Assembly: GCA_903861045.1 (NCBI GenBank)
Contig: CAIOST010000013.1
Span: 1 to 35,526, forward strand
Origin: an uncultured bacterium
Lineage (GTDB): Bacteria > Verrucomicrobiota > Kiritimatiellia > RFP12 > CAIWXQ01
Direction: 5' to 3'
DNA: 35,526 nucleotides
Within the stretch, counting starts at the first letter, position 1; the number at the start of each line of letters is the position of its first letter. Both the position numbers and the translations under genes were made by a program. Under the pieces are notes generated by a model, which made no database searches, was not told where the DNA came from, and saw only the letters and a list, made by a program, of their open reading frames with translations. Positions 14,705-23,173 of the stretch are shown here, in pieces.

Positions 14705-16801
14705 GTGAAAACAAGCTTTACGATTCCGCTCCTGGCCGTCACCCTCTGCGTACCGACCGGTTGTCGTGTGGAGCAACACCCCTTGGCCTATCATTCCACC
14801 GCAGGGGTGCTCTATGCCGCTCCCCCGCCGCCCCCGCCGCCCCCCCCGCCGGCGCCGGTCGTGATGGCCGCCGCCGTACCGGTGGCGCAACCGATACCGG
14901 CCGCGCCGGCTGCCTCCATCAACACACCGGCGGATGTGCCGCCGACACCGGAGCAGGAGCAGCCGGAGCCCCTTACCCGTGGGCCGGTGCATGAAGCCTT
15001 TGCCCAGCCGGTCACCCTGCAAGACAAGCAGGAGTGCCTCACCGCCAGCCAGCCACCTGCCACGCCCACGGAAAACCCGCCGGCCGACCGGCCAATCGAT
15101 GCGGCCTACATCTGGGTGCCAGGCTATTGGAGTTGGGATGCGGAACGGGAAGGCTATATCTGGGTTAGCGGTTGCTGGCGCCTGCCGCCACCGCGCATGG
15201 CCTGGGTACCGGGCTATTGGCTGGCGGTGACCGCAGGCTGGCAATGGGTGCCCGGCTTTTGGGCGCCCGCCAGCGCGCAAGAGATGGTCTACCTGCCGGC
15301 GCCGCCGCTCGTCACGGACACGCAGCCACCTGGCGCAGCGCCCTCGGCGGATGAGTTCTGGGTGCCAGGCTGCTGGTACTGGACCCAGGGACGCTATGTC
15401 TTCCGTGCCGGGTACTGGCTACGCACGCACCCCGGCTGGGTCTGGTCCCCATCCTGCTATGCCGGGACCCCGCGCGGCTATGTATTTGTGGAAGGTCACT
15501 GGGATTACGCGCTGGAACGCCGCGGCGTACTATTTGCGCCCGTCTACTTCCCGGCACGCCTGCATACCGGCGTCTCCTTGACCTTCTCGCCCAGCATCAC
15601 CCTAAACATCGGCTTGCTCACCACCAGCCTGTTCGCCTGCCCCCGCTATACCCATTACTACTTTGGCGACTACTACGACGACGCTTACATCCGCGTCGGC
15701 ATCTACCCCTGGTTCGACTGCGTCCGCGTCGGCACCTGGTACGATCCGGTTTTCATCTATGCCCGCTGGGATCACGGCCGCCGCAACCCCCATTGGGAAG
15801 AACATCTACGCCAGGAGCATACCCGGCGCCATGATGACCACGACCGCCGCCCCCCGCGCACCTACCGGGAACAGGAGACGCGCAATGCCCGTTTGCCGGC
15901 CACCGAGCGTCGACATAACCAGATGGCGCAACCGCTGAAGGACGCATCCCCGAACTCCCCCATCAAGTTTGAGCATGCGGACACCCCCACGCGCGCGAAA
16001 GCCCAGCGCCAATCCGAAGAGGCCCACAATTTCCGTGAGGCGCGCAGCCGCTGGGAGGCCGGCAAGCCCGCTACGCCGGAAGCGCCAACCGCGCCGGCCT
16101 CACCAACCACTCCGGGCAGCGCCCGGAAAGATCGTCAGCCACATGACGATCGCACACCCGCGGTGACCGCGCCGGCCGCACCAACCACTCCGGGCAGCGC
16201 CCGGAAGGAACGCCAGCCACATGACGACCGCACACCCGCAGTGACCGCGCCGGCCTCACCAACCACTCCGGGCAGCGCCCGGAAGGAGCGCCAGCCACAC
16301 CACGATCGCACACCCGCAGTGACCGAGCCGGCCTCACCAACCACTCCGGGCAGCGCCCGGAAGGAGCGCCAGCCACACGACGATCGCACACCCGCAGTGA
16401 CCGCGCCGGCCGTCACACCTGCCACACCGGAGCAGGCGCCGTCCACCCCCGTGACCAAGCGGGATTCGAAGATGGGCACCAGCCAAACGTCCGCCGAGTC
16501 GCCTGTGACCCGGACTGACCGCCGACAAGTCACGCGAGGGAGTACCGCGCCTGACACCGACGGCGCGCGCGTGGCCGCGCCTTACCCCACACAGCCCGAC
16601 CGTGTGCGTATCCCAACCTATATTCGCACGCCAACCCCGGCAAGCGGCACGACCACTCGTACTCCAACCCCGGCAAGCGGCACGACCACTCGTACTCCAA
16701 CCCCGGCAAGCGGCACGACCACCAGGGCCAGATCGCGCGACAACGCCGAACAGTCGGACACTCGCGACGAAGCGGCAGAAAACCCACATCATTCCCGCTA
16801 A
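14705..16801 (+). CDS. WXXGXW-repeat putative lipoprotein with tandem-repeat C-terminus
   Basis: Function unknown; family members are exported. GTG 14705 is preferred: GGGAG lies just upstream, and the protein then starts VKTSFTIPLLAVTLCVPTGC, a signal peptide ending in a plausible lipobox Cys. The 698 residues contain a Pro-rich linker with PPPPPPPPPP (about 40-50); a block of at least five W-x-x-G-x-W type repeats (YIWVPGYWSW, YIWVSGCW, MAWVPGYW, WQWVPGFW, FWVPGCWYW; roughly 135-260); an aromatic beta-like region; and a disordered, basic C-terminal half. That half has four 26-residue repeats (PTTPGSARKERQPHDDRTPAV) and three 11-residue repeats (PTPASGTTTRT). It may bind a cell-envelope polymer; this is inference. 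Confidence 0.85.
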   Translation: MKTSFTIPLLAVTLCVPTGCRVEQHPLAYHSTAGVLYAAPPPPPPPPPPAPVVMAAAVPVAQPIPAAPAASINTPADVPPTPEQEQPEPLTRGPVHEAFAQPVTLQDKQECLTASQPPATPTENPPADRPIDAAYIWVPGYWSWDAEREGYIWVSGCWRLPPPRMAWVPGYWLAVTAGWQWVPGFWAPASAQEMVYLPAPPLVTDTQPPGAAPSADEFWVPGCWYWTQGRYVFRAGYWLRTHPGWVWSPSCYAGTPRGYVFVEGHWDYALERRGVLFAPVYFPARLHTGVSLTFSPSITLNIGLLTTSLFACPRYTHYYFGDYYDDAYIRVGIYPWFDCVRVGTWYDPVFIYARWDHGRRNPHWEEHLRQEHTRRHDDHDRRPPRTYREQETRNARLPATERRHNQMAQPLKDASPNSPIKFEHADTPTRAKAQRQSEEAHNFREARSRWEAGKPATPEAPTAPASPTTPGSARKDRQPHDDRTPAVTAPAAPTTPGSARKERQPHDDRTPAVTAPASPTTPGSARKERQPHHDRTPAVTEPASPTTPGSARKERQPHDDRTPAVTAPAVTPATPEQAPSTPVTKRDSKMGTSQTSAESPVTRTDRRQVTRGSTAPDTDGARVAAPYPTQPDRVRIPTYIRTPTPASGTTTRTPTPASGTTTRTPTPASGTTTRARSRDNAEQSDTRDEAAENPHHSR
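16103..16414 (+). repeat. 78-bp tandem repeat, four copies (coding)
   Basis: Units start at 16103, 16181, 16259 and 16337 (ccaaccactccgggc) with an exact 78-base period and only a few substitutions. Each unit encodes 26 residues within the C-terminal half of the WXXGXW protein, so changes in copy number keep the frame. Confidence 0.95.
16631..16729 (+). repeat. 33-bp tandem repeat, three copies (coding)
   Basis: Units start at 16631, 16664 and 16697 (ccaaccccggcaagcggcac). They are nearly identical and encode PTPASGTTTRT. This is a second, independent in-frame repeat array in the same protein. Confidence 0.95.
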
Positions 16802-16826
16802 GCGCGTGGGCAGCCGACACGGCACC

Positions 16827-16860
16827 GGTGCAAAAGCTACATTTTTGTAGCTTTTGCACC
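16827..16860. terminator. perfect 14-bp stem hairpin, probable terminator
   Basis: ggtgcaaaagctac and gtagcttttgcacc form a perfect 14-bp stem around an attttt loop, 25 bp after the stop of the WXXGXW gene. The downstream side lacks a clean T-run, so either termination is not of the classic intrinsic kind or the palindrome is an operator for the gene that follows. Confidence 0.45.
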
Positions 16861-16907
16861 TATCCGCGCATCTGTTTTAACCTGCCGTGCCATATTCCTG
16901 ATATTCG

Positions 16908-16913
16908 TAGAAT
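16908..16913 (+). promoter_or_regulatory. possible -10 box upstream of the respiratory cluster
   Basis: TAGAAT matches five of six consensus positions and lies 14 bp before the ATG of the polyprenyl synthase. No good -35 is visible at 16-18 bp, so this is a weak prediction. The 60 bp here are locally AT-rich compared with the rest of the window. Confidence 0.25.
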
Positions 16914-16927
16914 TATTCCGTTCACCT

Positions 16928-17836
16928 ATGGACAAAAATGCACCATACTTGATGGCCATGAATTCAACCCTACCGGAGCGAGCGCCAGCGGCTGAATCCT
17001 CGCTGCGCGAGGATATCCGCGAGGTGATTTTGTCGACCCTGCGCCAGACATCCCTGGCGCCGATGTTGGACGACTTGAGCCCGGCTTTTATTGGCGGCAA
17101 GATGTTGCGCGCCCGCCTGACCCTGCGGGTCGGAGCCGCCTGCCAGACCGACCGCACCACGTTGCTGCAAGCCGGGGCGGCCATTGAGATGATCCATGCC
17201 GCCAGCCTGTTGCATGACGATGTCGTGGACGATGCGCTGCTGCGCCGGGGCGTGCCCGTCTTATGGCGAAAGAAGGGGATTTCCGGCGCCATCCTGCTCG
17301 GCGACCTGCTGGTCTGCCATGCCCTGCAACTCGTCACCAAGACGGAAGATGGGCGACTGGGTGCCACACTGGTGCGCCTGGCCGGGGAGATGTGCGAGGC
17401 CGAAGTCGAGCAGGAGCTGGTGACGCTTGGCACGGTAAAAGACTGGGAGACAAGCATTTCCATCGCGCGTCGCAAGACCGGGTCGCTGTTTGCCTTTGCG
17501 GCCACGGCGGCCGAAGCCCTCGACGAGGTACGCGCGGCCGCCCTGCTCGAGGCGGGCTACCAGATCGGCACCGCCTATCAACTGGCCGATGACATTCTGG
17601 ATGCCAGTGGCAAGGATGTGGCTGACGGCAAGGATTTGGGCAAAGATGCACGCAAGCAGAAGGTGACGGCCATGACAGCCGCAGGCTGGACCCCCCAGGC
17701 GGCCAGGCAGCGCATCCACGAGTGCTGCGCAGCTTCCACCAAGCTATTGGCGCCGTGGCCGGAAGTACAGCGAGCCTGGCACGAATATCTGCAGACGGAT
17801 TTCCGACCCATTGTAACTCTATTTGCCGGAGCATAG
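16928..17836 (+). CDS. polyprenyl diphosphate synthase (IspB-like)
   Basis: All-trans prenyl chain elongation, most likely making the side chain of the respiratory quinone. The 302 residues contain the first Asp-rich motif LLHDDVVDDALLRRG (D97, D98, D101), the GDLLV segment, RRKTGSLF (Lys-Thr of the second half) and the second Asp-rich motif QLADDILD (D221, D222, D225). The position before the first motif (AASLLH) lacks bulky aromatics close to DDxxD, consistent with a long-chain product, though length cannot be fixed. The canonical GKRLRP is GGKMLRA here. It is followed by the kinase gene with a 1-bp gap, which places quinone synthesis in the same transcript as the respiratory complex. Confidence 0.9.
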   Translation: MDKNAPYLMAMNSTLPERAPAAESSLREDIREVILSTLRQTSLAPMLDDLSPAFIGGKMLRARLTLRVGAACQTDRTTLLQAGAAIEMIHAASLLHDDVVDDALLRRGVPVLWRKKGISGAILLGDLLVCHALQLVTKTEDGRLGATLVRLAGEMCEAEVEQELVTLGTVKDWETSISIARRKTGSLFAFAATAAEALDEVRAAALLEAGYQIGTAYQLADDILDASGKDVADGKDLGKDARKQKVTAMTAAGWTPQAARQRIHECCAASTKLLAPWPEVQRAWHEYLQTDFRPIVTLFAGA

Positions 17837-17837
17837 T

Positions 17838-19268
17838 TTGGCATCGTTCGTACTAACACCAGCCCCGCAAGCTTCTGACGGGATCCTGCAGCTGCGCGCC
17901 GATCAACTCGGCCGCGCCGTGCTAGTGCACAACGTCCAATGGTTTATCCAGCTCCGCTGGCTGGTTGTGGCCACGCTCCTGTTGGGCGGGATCGCGACCG
18001 CCTTCCTGCCGGTACTGATCACTCACATCGGCATGCCGTACCCGTGCTACTGGCCATGGTTGCTGGCGTCCTTGCTGGCGGTGGCCAACACCGGCTTCTG
18101 GTGGATGGCGCAACAGTTGACGGAGGCCACAGCCAGCCAGATTGTTGCCAGTCACCTCTGGCTGCAGATTGGCGTGGATCTGCTGATCGTCACCCTCTTG
18201 GTGCATTATGTGGGGAGCATCAGCACCTTTATTGCCTTCACCTATCTCTTTCATATTGCGTTGGCCTGCCTCTTCTTTGCCCCCCGGCAAAGTTTGCTAG
18301 TCACCCTGCTTGCTGCCACGCTCTACCTCTCGTGCGTATTTCTGGAAAGCACACATGTCTGGCCATCGCCAGGCATGCCGTCGCTAGGCGGGCGGGGCCC
18401 CGTAAGCATGCATCGCGACCTGCTCTATGCCGGGTCCGCTATTTTTGTCTGGCTGGTGGTCTGGTATCTAATCTCCTCCCTCTCCCGCACCGTCCGGGAC
18501 CGGGACCGCATGCTCGAGACCGCCAACCAGCAATTGCGGACCACCAATGAGGAAAAGAACAAGCTGATGCTCCACACCGCGCACGACTTGAAGGCGCCGT
18601 TCTCCGGAATTGAATGCAACATCCAGCAGCTCAAATTACAACACTGGGACCAGATCCCGGAACCCGTGCAGGGGATCATCAACCGGATCGAACTCCGCGG
18701 GCAGACGCTCTCCGACCGTATCCGGGACATTCTTTTCCTGGGCAACATGCGCATCAGCAGCATCCGGCCCAACTTGGAACCGGTCGCGCTGGACCAGATC
18801 CTGCAGGAGGTGTCACGGAAGCTGGATGGTAGCATGCAGGCGCGCCAGGTGCGCTTGCAGATCCAGACGGCGCCCTTGACCGTGCAAGGGTGTGCGCGCA
18901 ATTACTTCGCCCTCATTTCAAACATCCTGGGCAACGCCATCATGTACTCGCAGGCCGGCGGCACCGTGTCGGTCGACGGATGCCAGCAGGGCGAGCAAAT
19001 CTGCCTCCGCATCCGGGATCAGGGCATCGGCATTTCCGCAAGCGCGCTCCCTCACATCTTTGATGACTATTTCCGCTCCACCGAGGCCGCGCAAAGCAAC
19101 CCGCACTCGACCGGCTTGGGGTTGGCGATTGCCAAGGAGATTGCACAGCAGGAGGGGCTGACCATTACGGTGGAAAGCCAGCTCGGCGCAGGGACCACGT
19201 TTACGATCGCCATTCCCGCCAACCGGTGTGAATGGGGCAAGGGGGGCAAACCATGGCCCGCCTCCTGA
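17838..19268 (+). CDS. membrane sensor histidine kinase (6 TM)
   Basis: Sensor kinase of a two-component system. The TTG at 17838 is chosen because GGAG lies 6 bases upstream; a TTG at 17823 is an alternative. The 476 residues have a membrane domain with about six TM helices (30-215) and no periplasmic sensor domain, then a coiled linker (RDRDRMLETANQQLRTTNEEKN), a HisKA-type helix with HTAHDLKAPF (phospho-His about 249), and an HATPase domain: N-box SNILGNAIMYS, G1 RDQGIGIS, F-box HIFDDYF, G2 STGLGLAIAKE, and GAGTTFTIAIP. A membrane-embedded sensor suggests that it reads a membrane or quinone signal. It overlaps the next gene by 16 bp, which makes that REC protein the obvious partner. Confidence 0.9.
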   Translation: MASFVLTPAPQASDGILQLRADQLGRAVLVHNVQWFIQLRWLVVATLLLGGIATAFLPVLITHIGMPYPCYWPWLLASLLAVANTGFWWMAQQLTEATASQIVASHLWLQIGVDLLIVTLLVHYVGSISTFIAFTYLFHIALACLFFAPRQSLLVTLLAATLYLSCVFLESTHVWPSPGMPSLGGRGPVSMHRDLLYAGSAIFVWLVVWYLISSLSRTVRDRDRMLETANQQLRTTNEEKNKLMLHTAHDLKAPFSGIECNIQQLKLQHWDQIPEPVQGIINRIELRGQTLSDRIRDILFLGNMRISSIRPNLEPVALDQILQEVSRKLDGSMQARQVRLQIQTAPLTVQGCARNYFALISNILGNAIMYSQAGGTVSVDGCQQGEQICLRIRDQGIGISASALPHIFDDYFRSTEAAQSNPHSTGLGLAIAKEIAQQEGLTITVESQLGAGTTFTIAIPANRCEWGKGGKPWPAS

Positions 19269-19666
19269 TCGTCGACGACGACGCGGAATTCTCGGCGACC
19301 CTGGCTTCCATGCTGGAGCGCAGCGGCCATGTCGTAGCCACCCACGCCACCATGGCCGGCACCCTCGAAAAAGCTCGCGCCTGCCAACCGGAGCTGCTGA
19401 TCCTGGACATGATGTTCCCGGAAAATCAACTGGGTGGGCAGGTGCTGGCGCGCGATGTCCGCCACGACCCGGAGTTGCAACACCTGCCCATCGTATTCCT
19501 GTCGAGCATCTACGAGTATTTTCCGCGGACGTTCGCCCCGGACCCGACGGAGGATTGTCGCCCCATTCAGGACTTTATCGAGAAGCCGGTCGCCCTCCCG
19601 GATTTGCTACGCCGTGTGCGCGACGCGCTACGACCCCACCCTCCGGCCTGGAGCGCCGCCTTCTAA
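19253..19666 (+). CDS. single-domain response regulator (REC only)
   Basis: Receiver domain without an output domain, 137 residues. ATG 19253 follows AAGGGGGG. The acidic pocket is D8-D10, the phospho-acceptor is D52 (LLILDMMFPE), the switch Ser is S84/S85 and the conserved Lys is K111 (FIEKPV). The distance from switch Ser to Lys is about 27 residues, several longer than in CheY-like proteins, giving an enlarged beta4-alpha4 region (YEYFPRTFAPDPTED). It starts within the kinase gene and ends 21 bp before nuoA. Without a DNA-binding domain it must act by protein contact or in a relay. Confidence 0.9.
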   Translation: MARLLIVDDDAEFSATLASMLERSGHVVATHATMAGTLEKARACQPELLILDMMFPENQLGGQVLARDVRHDPELQHLPIVFLSSIYEYFPRTFAPDPTEDCRPIQDFIEKPVALPDLLRRVRDALRPHPPAWSAAF

Positions 19667-19687
19667 GGATGCGACCGAGGAATACCC

Positions 19688-20095
19688 ATGACTGACACCA
19701 CCTTTACCGGATTACTCTATGTGCTGGCCTTTCTGGCCGGCGCCTTGGTCCTCTCCATCTCCCCCTTGATCATCGCCTTCCTACTGGCGCCGCGCCGCGT
19801 GCGCATGCTCTTTCAGAAGGCGCATCGCAGCATCGAATGCGGCATGGAACCGATCGGGCCGGCCTGGATCCGCTTTGGCGTGGTCTATTACCTGTATGCG
19901 CTCATCTTCGTGGCCTTCTCGGTGGATGTGCTCTTTCTCTTCCCCGTGGCAGCGGTCTATAAATCGACCGGACCAAGCTGGCTGGTATTGGGCGAAGTGG
20001 TGCTGTTTGTCGCCATTCTGGCGCTGGTCGTGGTTTATGCATGGAAGAAGGGAGTATTCACTTGGAAAAGCAAGTTGATGTCCCCCCGGGGTTAA
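19688..20095 (+). CDS. nuoA: complex I subunit A
   Basis: Small membrane subunit at the junction of the quinone module and membrane arm. The 135 residues form three TM helices (about 10-33, 62-85 and 95-117). The conserved loop between TM1 and TM2 contains [13 protein letters not shown], the family's E-C-G element, and TM2 has [10 protein letters not shown] with the conserved acidic residue. It starts 21 bp after the REC gene. The nuoB reading frame begins inside it. Confidence 0.93.
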   Translation: MTDTTFTGLLYVLAFLAGALVLSISPLIIAFLLAPRRVRMLFQKAHRSIECGMEPIGPAWIRFGVVYYLYALIFVAFSVDVLFLFPVAAVYKSTGPSWLVLGEVVLFVAILALVVVYAWKKGVFTWKSKLMSPRG

Positions 20096-20568
20096 TTCAT
20101 TTCTCCAAGCTCGACGACATTCTGAACCTGGCTCGCGCGAACTCGCTCTGGCCCATGACGTTCGGTCTGGCTTGCTGTGCCATCGAGATGATGGCCACGG
20201 GGGCGTCGCGCTTTGATATGGCGCGCTTTGGCTGCGAAGTGTTCCGTCCATCCCCCCGTCAGAGCGATGTGATGATCGTCTCCGGCACGGTGACCAGGAA
20301 GATGAGCGCGGCCGTCGTGACGCTCTACGACCAGATGCCGGAACCCAAATGGGTGGTGGCCATGGGGAATTGCGCCATCTCCGGCGGCCCCTTTATCTTC
20401 CCGGGCCAGTATTCCGTCGTCCCCGGCGTGGACAAGCTCATCCCCGTGGACGTCTACATCCCCGGGTGCCCCCCGCGCCCCGAGGCGCTCATCGAGGGGA
20501 TGCTGAAACTCGAAGAGAAACTCGTGGGGTACCGGCGTAAGAGCTGGCCCACCGTGGAAGCGAAGTAG
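20062..20568 (+). CDS. nuoB: complex I subunit B (N2 cluster)
   Basis: Carries the terminal 4Fe-4S cluster N2 next to the quinone site. The TTG at 20062 is preferred because AAGGGAG (20048-20054) is spaced 7 bases from it; the ATG at 20041 has no such signal but would add seven residues. The 168-residue product has the ligand set C38-C39 (ACCAIEMM), C104 (GNCAISGG) and C136 (PGCPPRPE), plus SGTVTRKM. It overlaps nuoA by 34 bp and is followed 10 bp later by nuoC. Confidence 0.95.
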   Translation: MEKQVDVPPGLIHFSKLDDILNLARANSLWPMTFGLACCAIEMMATGASRFDMARFGCEVFRPSPRQSDVMIVSGTVTRKMSAAVVTLYDQMPEPKWVVAMGNCAISGGPFIFPGQYSVVPGVDKLIPVDVYIPGCPPRPEALIEGMLKLEEKLVGYRRKSWPTVEAK

Positions 20569-20578
20569 CAGGAGCACT

Positions 20579-21037
20579 ATGCCGGACAACGACTGGAAAA
20601 CTCGATTGGTCGCCTGCGCCGCGCGCGACGCGGCGCAGCAACCGCTCGTGACGGAGACCCCCCACGCCACCAAAGGCAGCGTGCTGGAAGTCACCGTACC
20701 GGCGGCCGACGTCGTGGCGGCCGCCCGGATCCTGGATAACGCCGTCTTCCTGATCGAAGCCGTAACCGGCGTGGATTGGCTGGCCGAGCAACAGATGGAA
20801 TTGGTCTACGACTTCGTGCAGATGCAGACCGGAGAGCGCGTCACCCTCCGGGCCCGCGTCCCCCGCGAAAAACCGGAACTGCCCACCATCTCCGCGGTCT
20901 ACCCCGGCGCCAACTGGCACGAACGCGAAACCCATGACTTCTTCGGCATCGTCTTCAGCGGCCATCCCAATCTGACCCCCCTGCTCTTGCCGGAAGATGC
21001 CCGGTTTCATCCCCTTAGGAAGGATTTTGCGCCGTGA
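20579..21037 (+). CDS. nuoC: complex I subunit C (30 kDa)
   Basis: Peripheral subunit of the quinone module, 152 residues. The C-terminal half has the family signature around WHERETHDFFGIVFSGHPN and LLLPED. It is separate from NuoD, not fused as in E. coli. AGGAG precedes the ATG; the TGA overlaps the nuoD GTG by 4 bp. Confidence 0.93.
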   Translation: MPDNDWKTRLVACAARDAAQQPLVTETPHATKGSVLEVTVPAADVVAAARILDNAVFLIEAVTGVDWLAEQQMELVYDFVQMQTGERVTLRARVPREKPELPTISAVYPGANWHERETHDFFGIVFSGHPNLTPLLLPEDARFHPLRKDFAP

Positions 21038-22152
21038 GTACTGACGCACAAGCCATCCACCACGAGTCGTTCATCGTCAACCTCGGCCCGCAACACCCCG
21101 CCACCCATGGCGTGCTGCGGATCAAACTGACCATGGACGGCGAATACATCCTGGACGCCGAGCCCATCATCGGCTACGGCCACCGGATGCACGAAAAGAT
21201 GGGCGAAAACCGCGCCTATGCCAAGTTCCTCCCCAATACCGGCCGCATGGACTATGTGGCCGCGCTCTTCAACGGCCATGGCTATGTCTGCGCCGTGGAG
21301 CGTCTGGCCGGCTTGACGGTGCCCGAGCGGGCCGAGTACATCCGCGTCATCACCTGCGAACTCAACCGCGTGGCCAGCCACTTGCTCTGGCTCGGCGCCT
21401 TTCTGGTGGACCTGGGTGGCTTCACGCCGCTGCTCTACTGCTTCGACGACCGCGAAAAGATCCTCGATCTGCTGGAGTCGGTCACCGGCGCACGCCTGAC
21501 CTTCTGTTACTTCCGCTTTGGCGGCGTCTGCAACGACATTGACGATACATTCGTCAACGGCACGCGCGATTTCGTCAAGCTCCTGCGCTCGCGCATGCCG
21601 CTCTACCACGACTTTGTCAGCACCAACATCATCTTCCGCAAGCGCTGCGAGGGGATTGGCCTGCTGTCTGCCGACACCTGCCGCCGCTATGGCGCGACCG
21701 GCCCGGTGCTGCGCGGCTCCGGCGTCGCCTATGACGTGCGTAAGCAGGAACCGTACTCGATCTACCCCAAGCTGGATTTCAAGATCCCGGTCTATCCGGA
21801 GTGCGACTGCATGGCGCGTTACCGCGTGCGCGTCGACGAGATCGTGGAGAGCTTGCGCATCATCGAGCAGGCGCTTGACCAGTTGCCGGCCGGCCCGGTG
21901 ATGGCGCCCAAGGTGCCGAAGATCCTGAAGCCGGCCAAGGGCGACTGCTATTTCAATGTGGAATCCGCGCGCGGCAGCTTCGGCATCCGCATCGTCAGCG
22001 ACGGCAGCGAGAATGCGTATCGCCTCAAGCTGCGCTCGCCCTGTTTCTCCAACATGAGTTTGTTCCAGGAAGCTTCGCGAGGGATGCTGCTGGCCGATGC
22101 GCTGGCGCTGCTCGGCAGCCTGGATCTGGTGATTCCGGATATGGACCGCTAA
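21034..22152 (+). CDS. nuoD: complex I subunit D (49 kDa)
   Basis: Forms most of the quinone-reduction chamber. The GTG start overlaps the nuoC stop (GTGA). The 372 residues contain the quinone-site loop NLGPQHPATHGVLR (16-29), HRMHEKMGENR where the family usually has HRGIEK, an RITCELNR-like segment, the GATGPVLRGSG motif, and the C-terminal PCFSNMSLF and SLDLVIPDMDR end, which matches the canonical ..D.VxGxxDR. Length is normal. It is followed by nuoH after 22 bp. Confidence 0.95.
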   Translation: MSTDAQAIHHESFIVNLGPQHPATHGVLRIKLTMDGEYILDAEPIIGYGHRMHEKMGENRAYAKFLPNTGRMDYVAALFNGHGYVCAVERLAGLTVPERAEYIRVITCELNRVASHLLWLGAFLVDLGGFTPLLYCFDDREKILDLLESVTGARLTFCYFRFGGVCNDIDDTFVNGTRDFVKLLRSRMPLYHDFVSTNIIFRKRCEGIGLLSADTCRRYGATGPVLRGSGVAYDVRKQEPYSIYPKLDFKIPVYPECDCMARYRVRVDEIVESLRIIEQALDQLPAGPVMAPKVPKILKPAKGDCYFNVESARGSFGIRIVSDGSENAYRLKLRSPCFSNMSLFQEASRGMLLADALALLGSLDLVIPDMDR

Positions 22153-22174
22153 CGTCGGCCAGAGGATTGCGATC

Positions 22175-23170
22175 ATGTACAGCTTGGGTGATATTGTCCG
22201 ACTGTTGCTCTACCTGGTGGGGCTGATTGGCTTTGGCGCCTTTAACGCGGCCTATTTGTCGCTGCTGGAGCGCAAGCAGTCGGCCTGGATGCAACTGCGC
22301 CGCGGCCCGACCGAGGTGGGCCCGTGGGGGTTGATCCAACCGGTGGCGGACGGGCTCAAGCTCCTCTCCAAGCAGATCTTGCTGCCGCGGGATGTGAATG
22401 TGCCGCTCTTCCTGCTGGCGCCGATCATGGTGGTGGTGCCGGCCATTGTCAGCCTCGTCACCATTCCCTTCAGCGAGACGCTGGTGGCCCACCGGTACAA
22501 CCTCGGGCTGCTGATGATCTTCTCCTTTGGCGCCATCAACATCTTTGCCCTGTTGATTGCGGGGTGGGCCTCGGCCAACAAGTACGCCAGCATCGGCGCG
22601 GTACGCGTCGTGGCGCAAAACATCGCCTATGAAGTGCCGATGTTATTGGTGGTGATCGCGCTGGTCATGGTGACCTCCTCGTTCGACCTCGTCGAAATCG
22701 TCAAGCAGCAGGGGGGTGGCTGCTGGCACTGGAACCTGCTGAAACTGGGCGCCAACCCGATGATGCCGGCCTCCTTCCTGATCTTTTTCATCTGCATGCT
22801 GGCGGAAACCAACCGCGCCCCCTTCGACATGGTGGAGGCGGAGAGCGAACTGATCGCCGGCGCGTTCACCGAGTACTCCGGCATGGGGTTCGGGCTCTTC
22901 TTCATTGCCGAGTACGTCAACATCCTCATCGGCTGCAGCCTCGCGACGATCCTCTTCCTGGGGGGGTGGGACTGCCCGTTCGGCCTCTTCCCCGGCCCGC
23001 ACTGGTTTCTGATCAAGATGTACGCGCTCTGCTTCACGGTGGTCTGGGTGCGCTGGTCGTTCCCGCGCACGCAGTTCTATGGACTGCTGAACCTTTCGTG
23101 GAAGATCCTGATCCCGCTGGCGCTGGTGAACCTGCTGCTCACCGCGGTCATGCTCAAGTTGGTGCCATAA
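22175..23170 (+). CDS. nuoH: complex I subunit H
   Basis: Membrane subunit that docks the quinone chamber to the proton arm. The 331 residues have eight TM helices. Conserved signatures include ERKQSAWMQLRRGPTEVGPWGLIQPVADGLKLL, the acidic loop MLAETNRAPFDMVEAESELIAGAFTEYSG, and the late loop with WVRWSFPRTQFYGLLNLSWK. AGAGG precedes the ATG. All key charged residues are in place, so quinone-coupled function is expected. Confidence 0.95.
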   Translation: MYSLGDIVRLLLYLVGLIGFGAFNAAYLSLLERKQSAWMQLRRGPTEVGPWGLIQPVADGLKLLSKQILLPRDVNVPLFLLAPIMVVVPAIVSLVTIPFSETLVAHRYNLGLLMIFSFGAINIFALLIAGWASANKYASIGAVRVVAQNIAYEVPMLLVVIALVMVTSSFDLVEIVKQQGGGCWHWNLLKLGANPMMPASFLIFFICMLAETNRAPFDMVEAESELIAGAFTEYSGMGFGLFFIAEYVNILIGCSLATILFLGGWDCPFGLFPGPHWFLIKMYALCFTVVWVRWSFPRTQFYGLLNLSWKILIPLALVNLLLTAVMLKLVP

Positions 23171-23173
23171 GCC

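Noticed and set aside
16103-16729. Tandem repeats considered as a CRISPR array
   Set aside because: Units are directly adjacent with no unique spacers, keep one reading frame and encode part of the WXXGXW protein.
17838-19268. The kinase as a RegB/PrrB redox sensor
   Set aside because: It has six TM helices and a quinone-related context, but the H-box is HDLKAPF instead of the RegB HELGTPL, and no RegB-type GGxxNPF motif was found.
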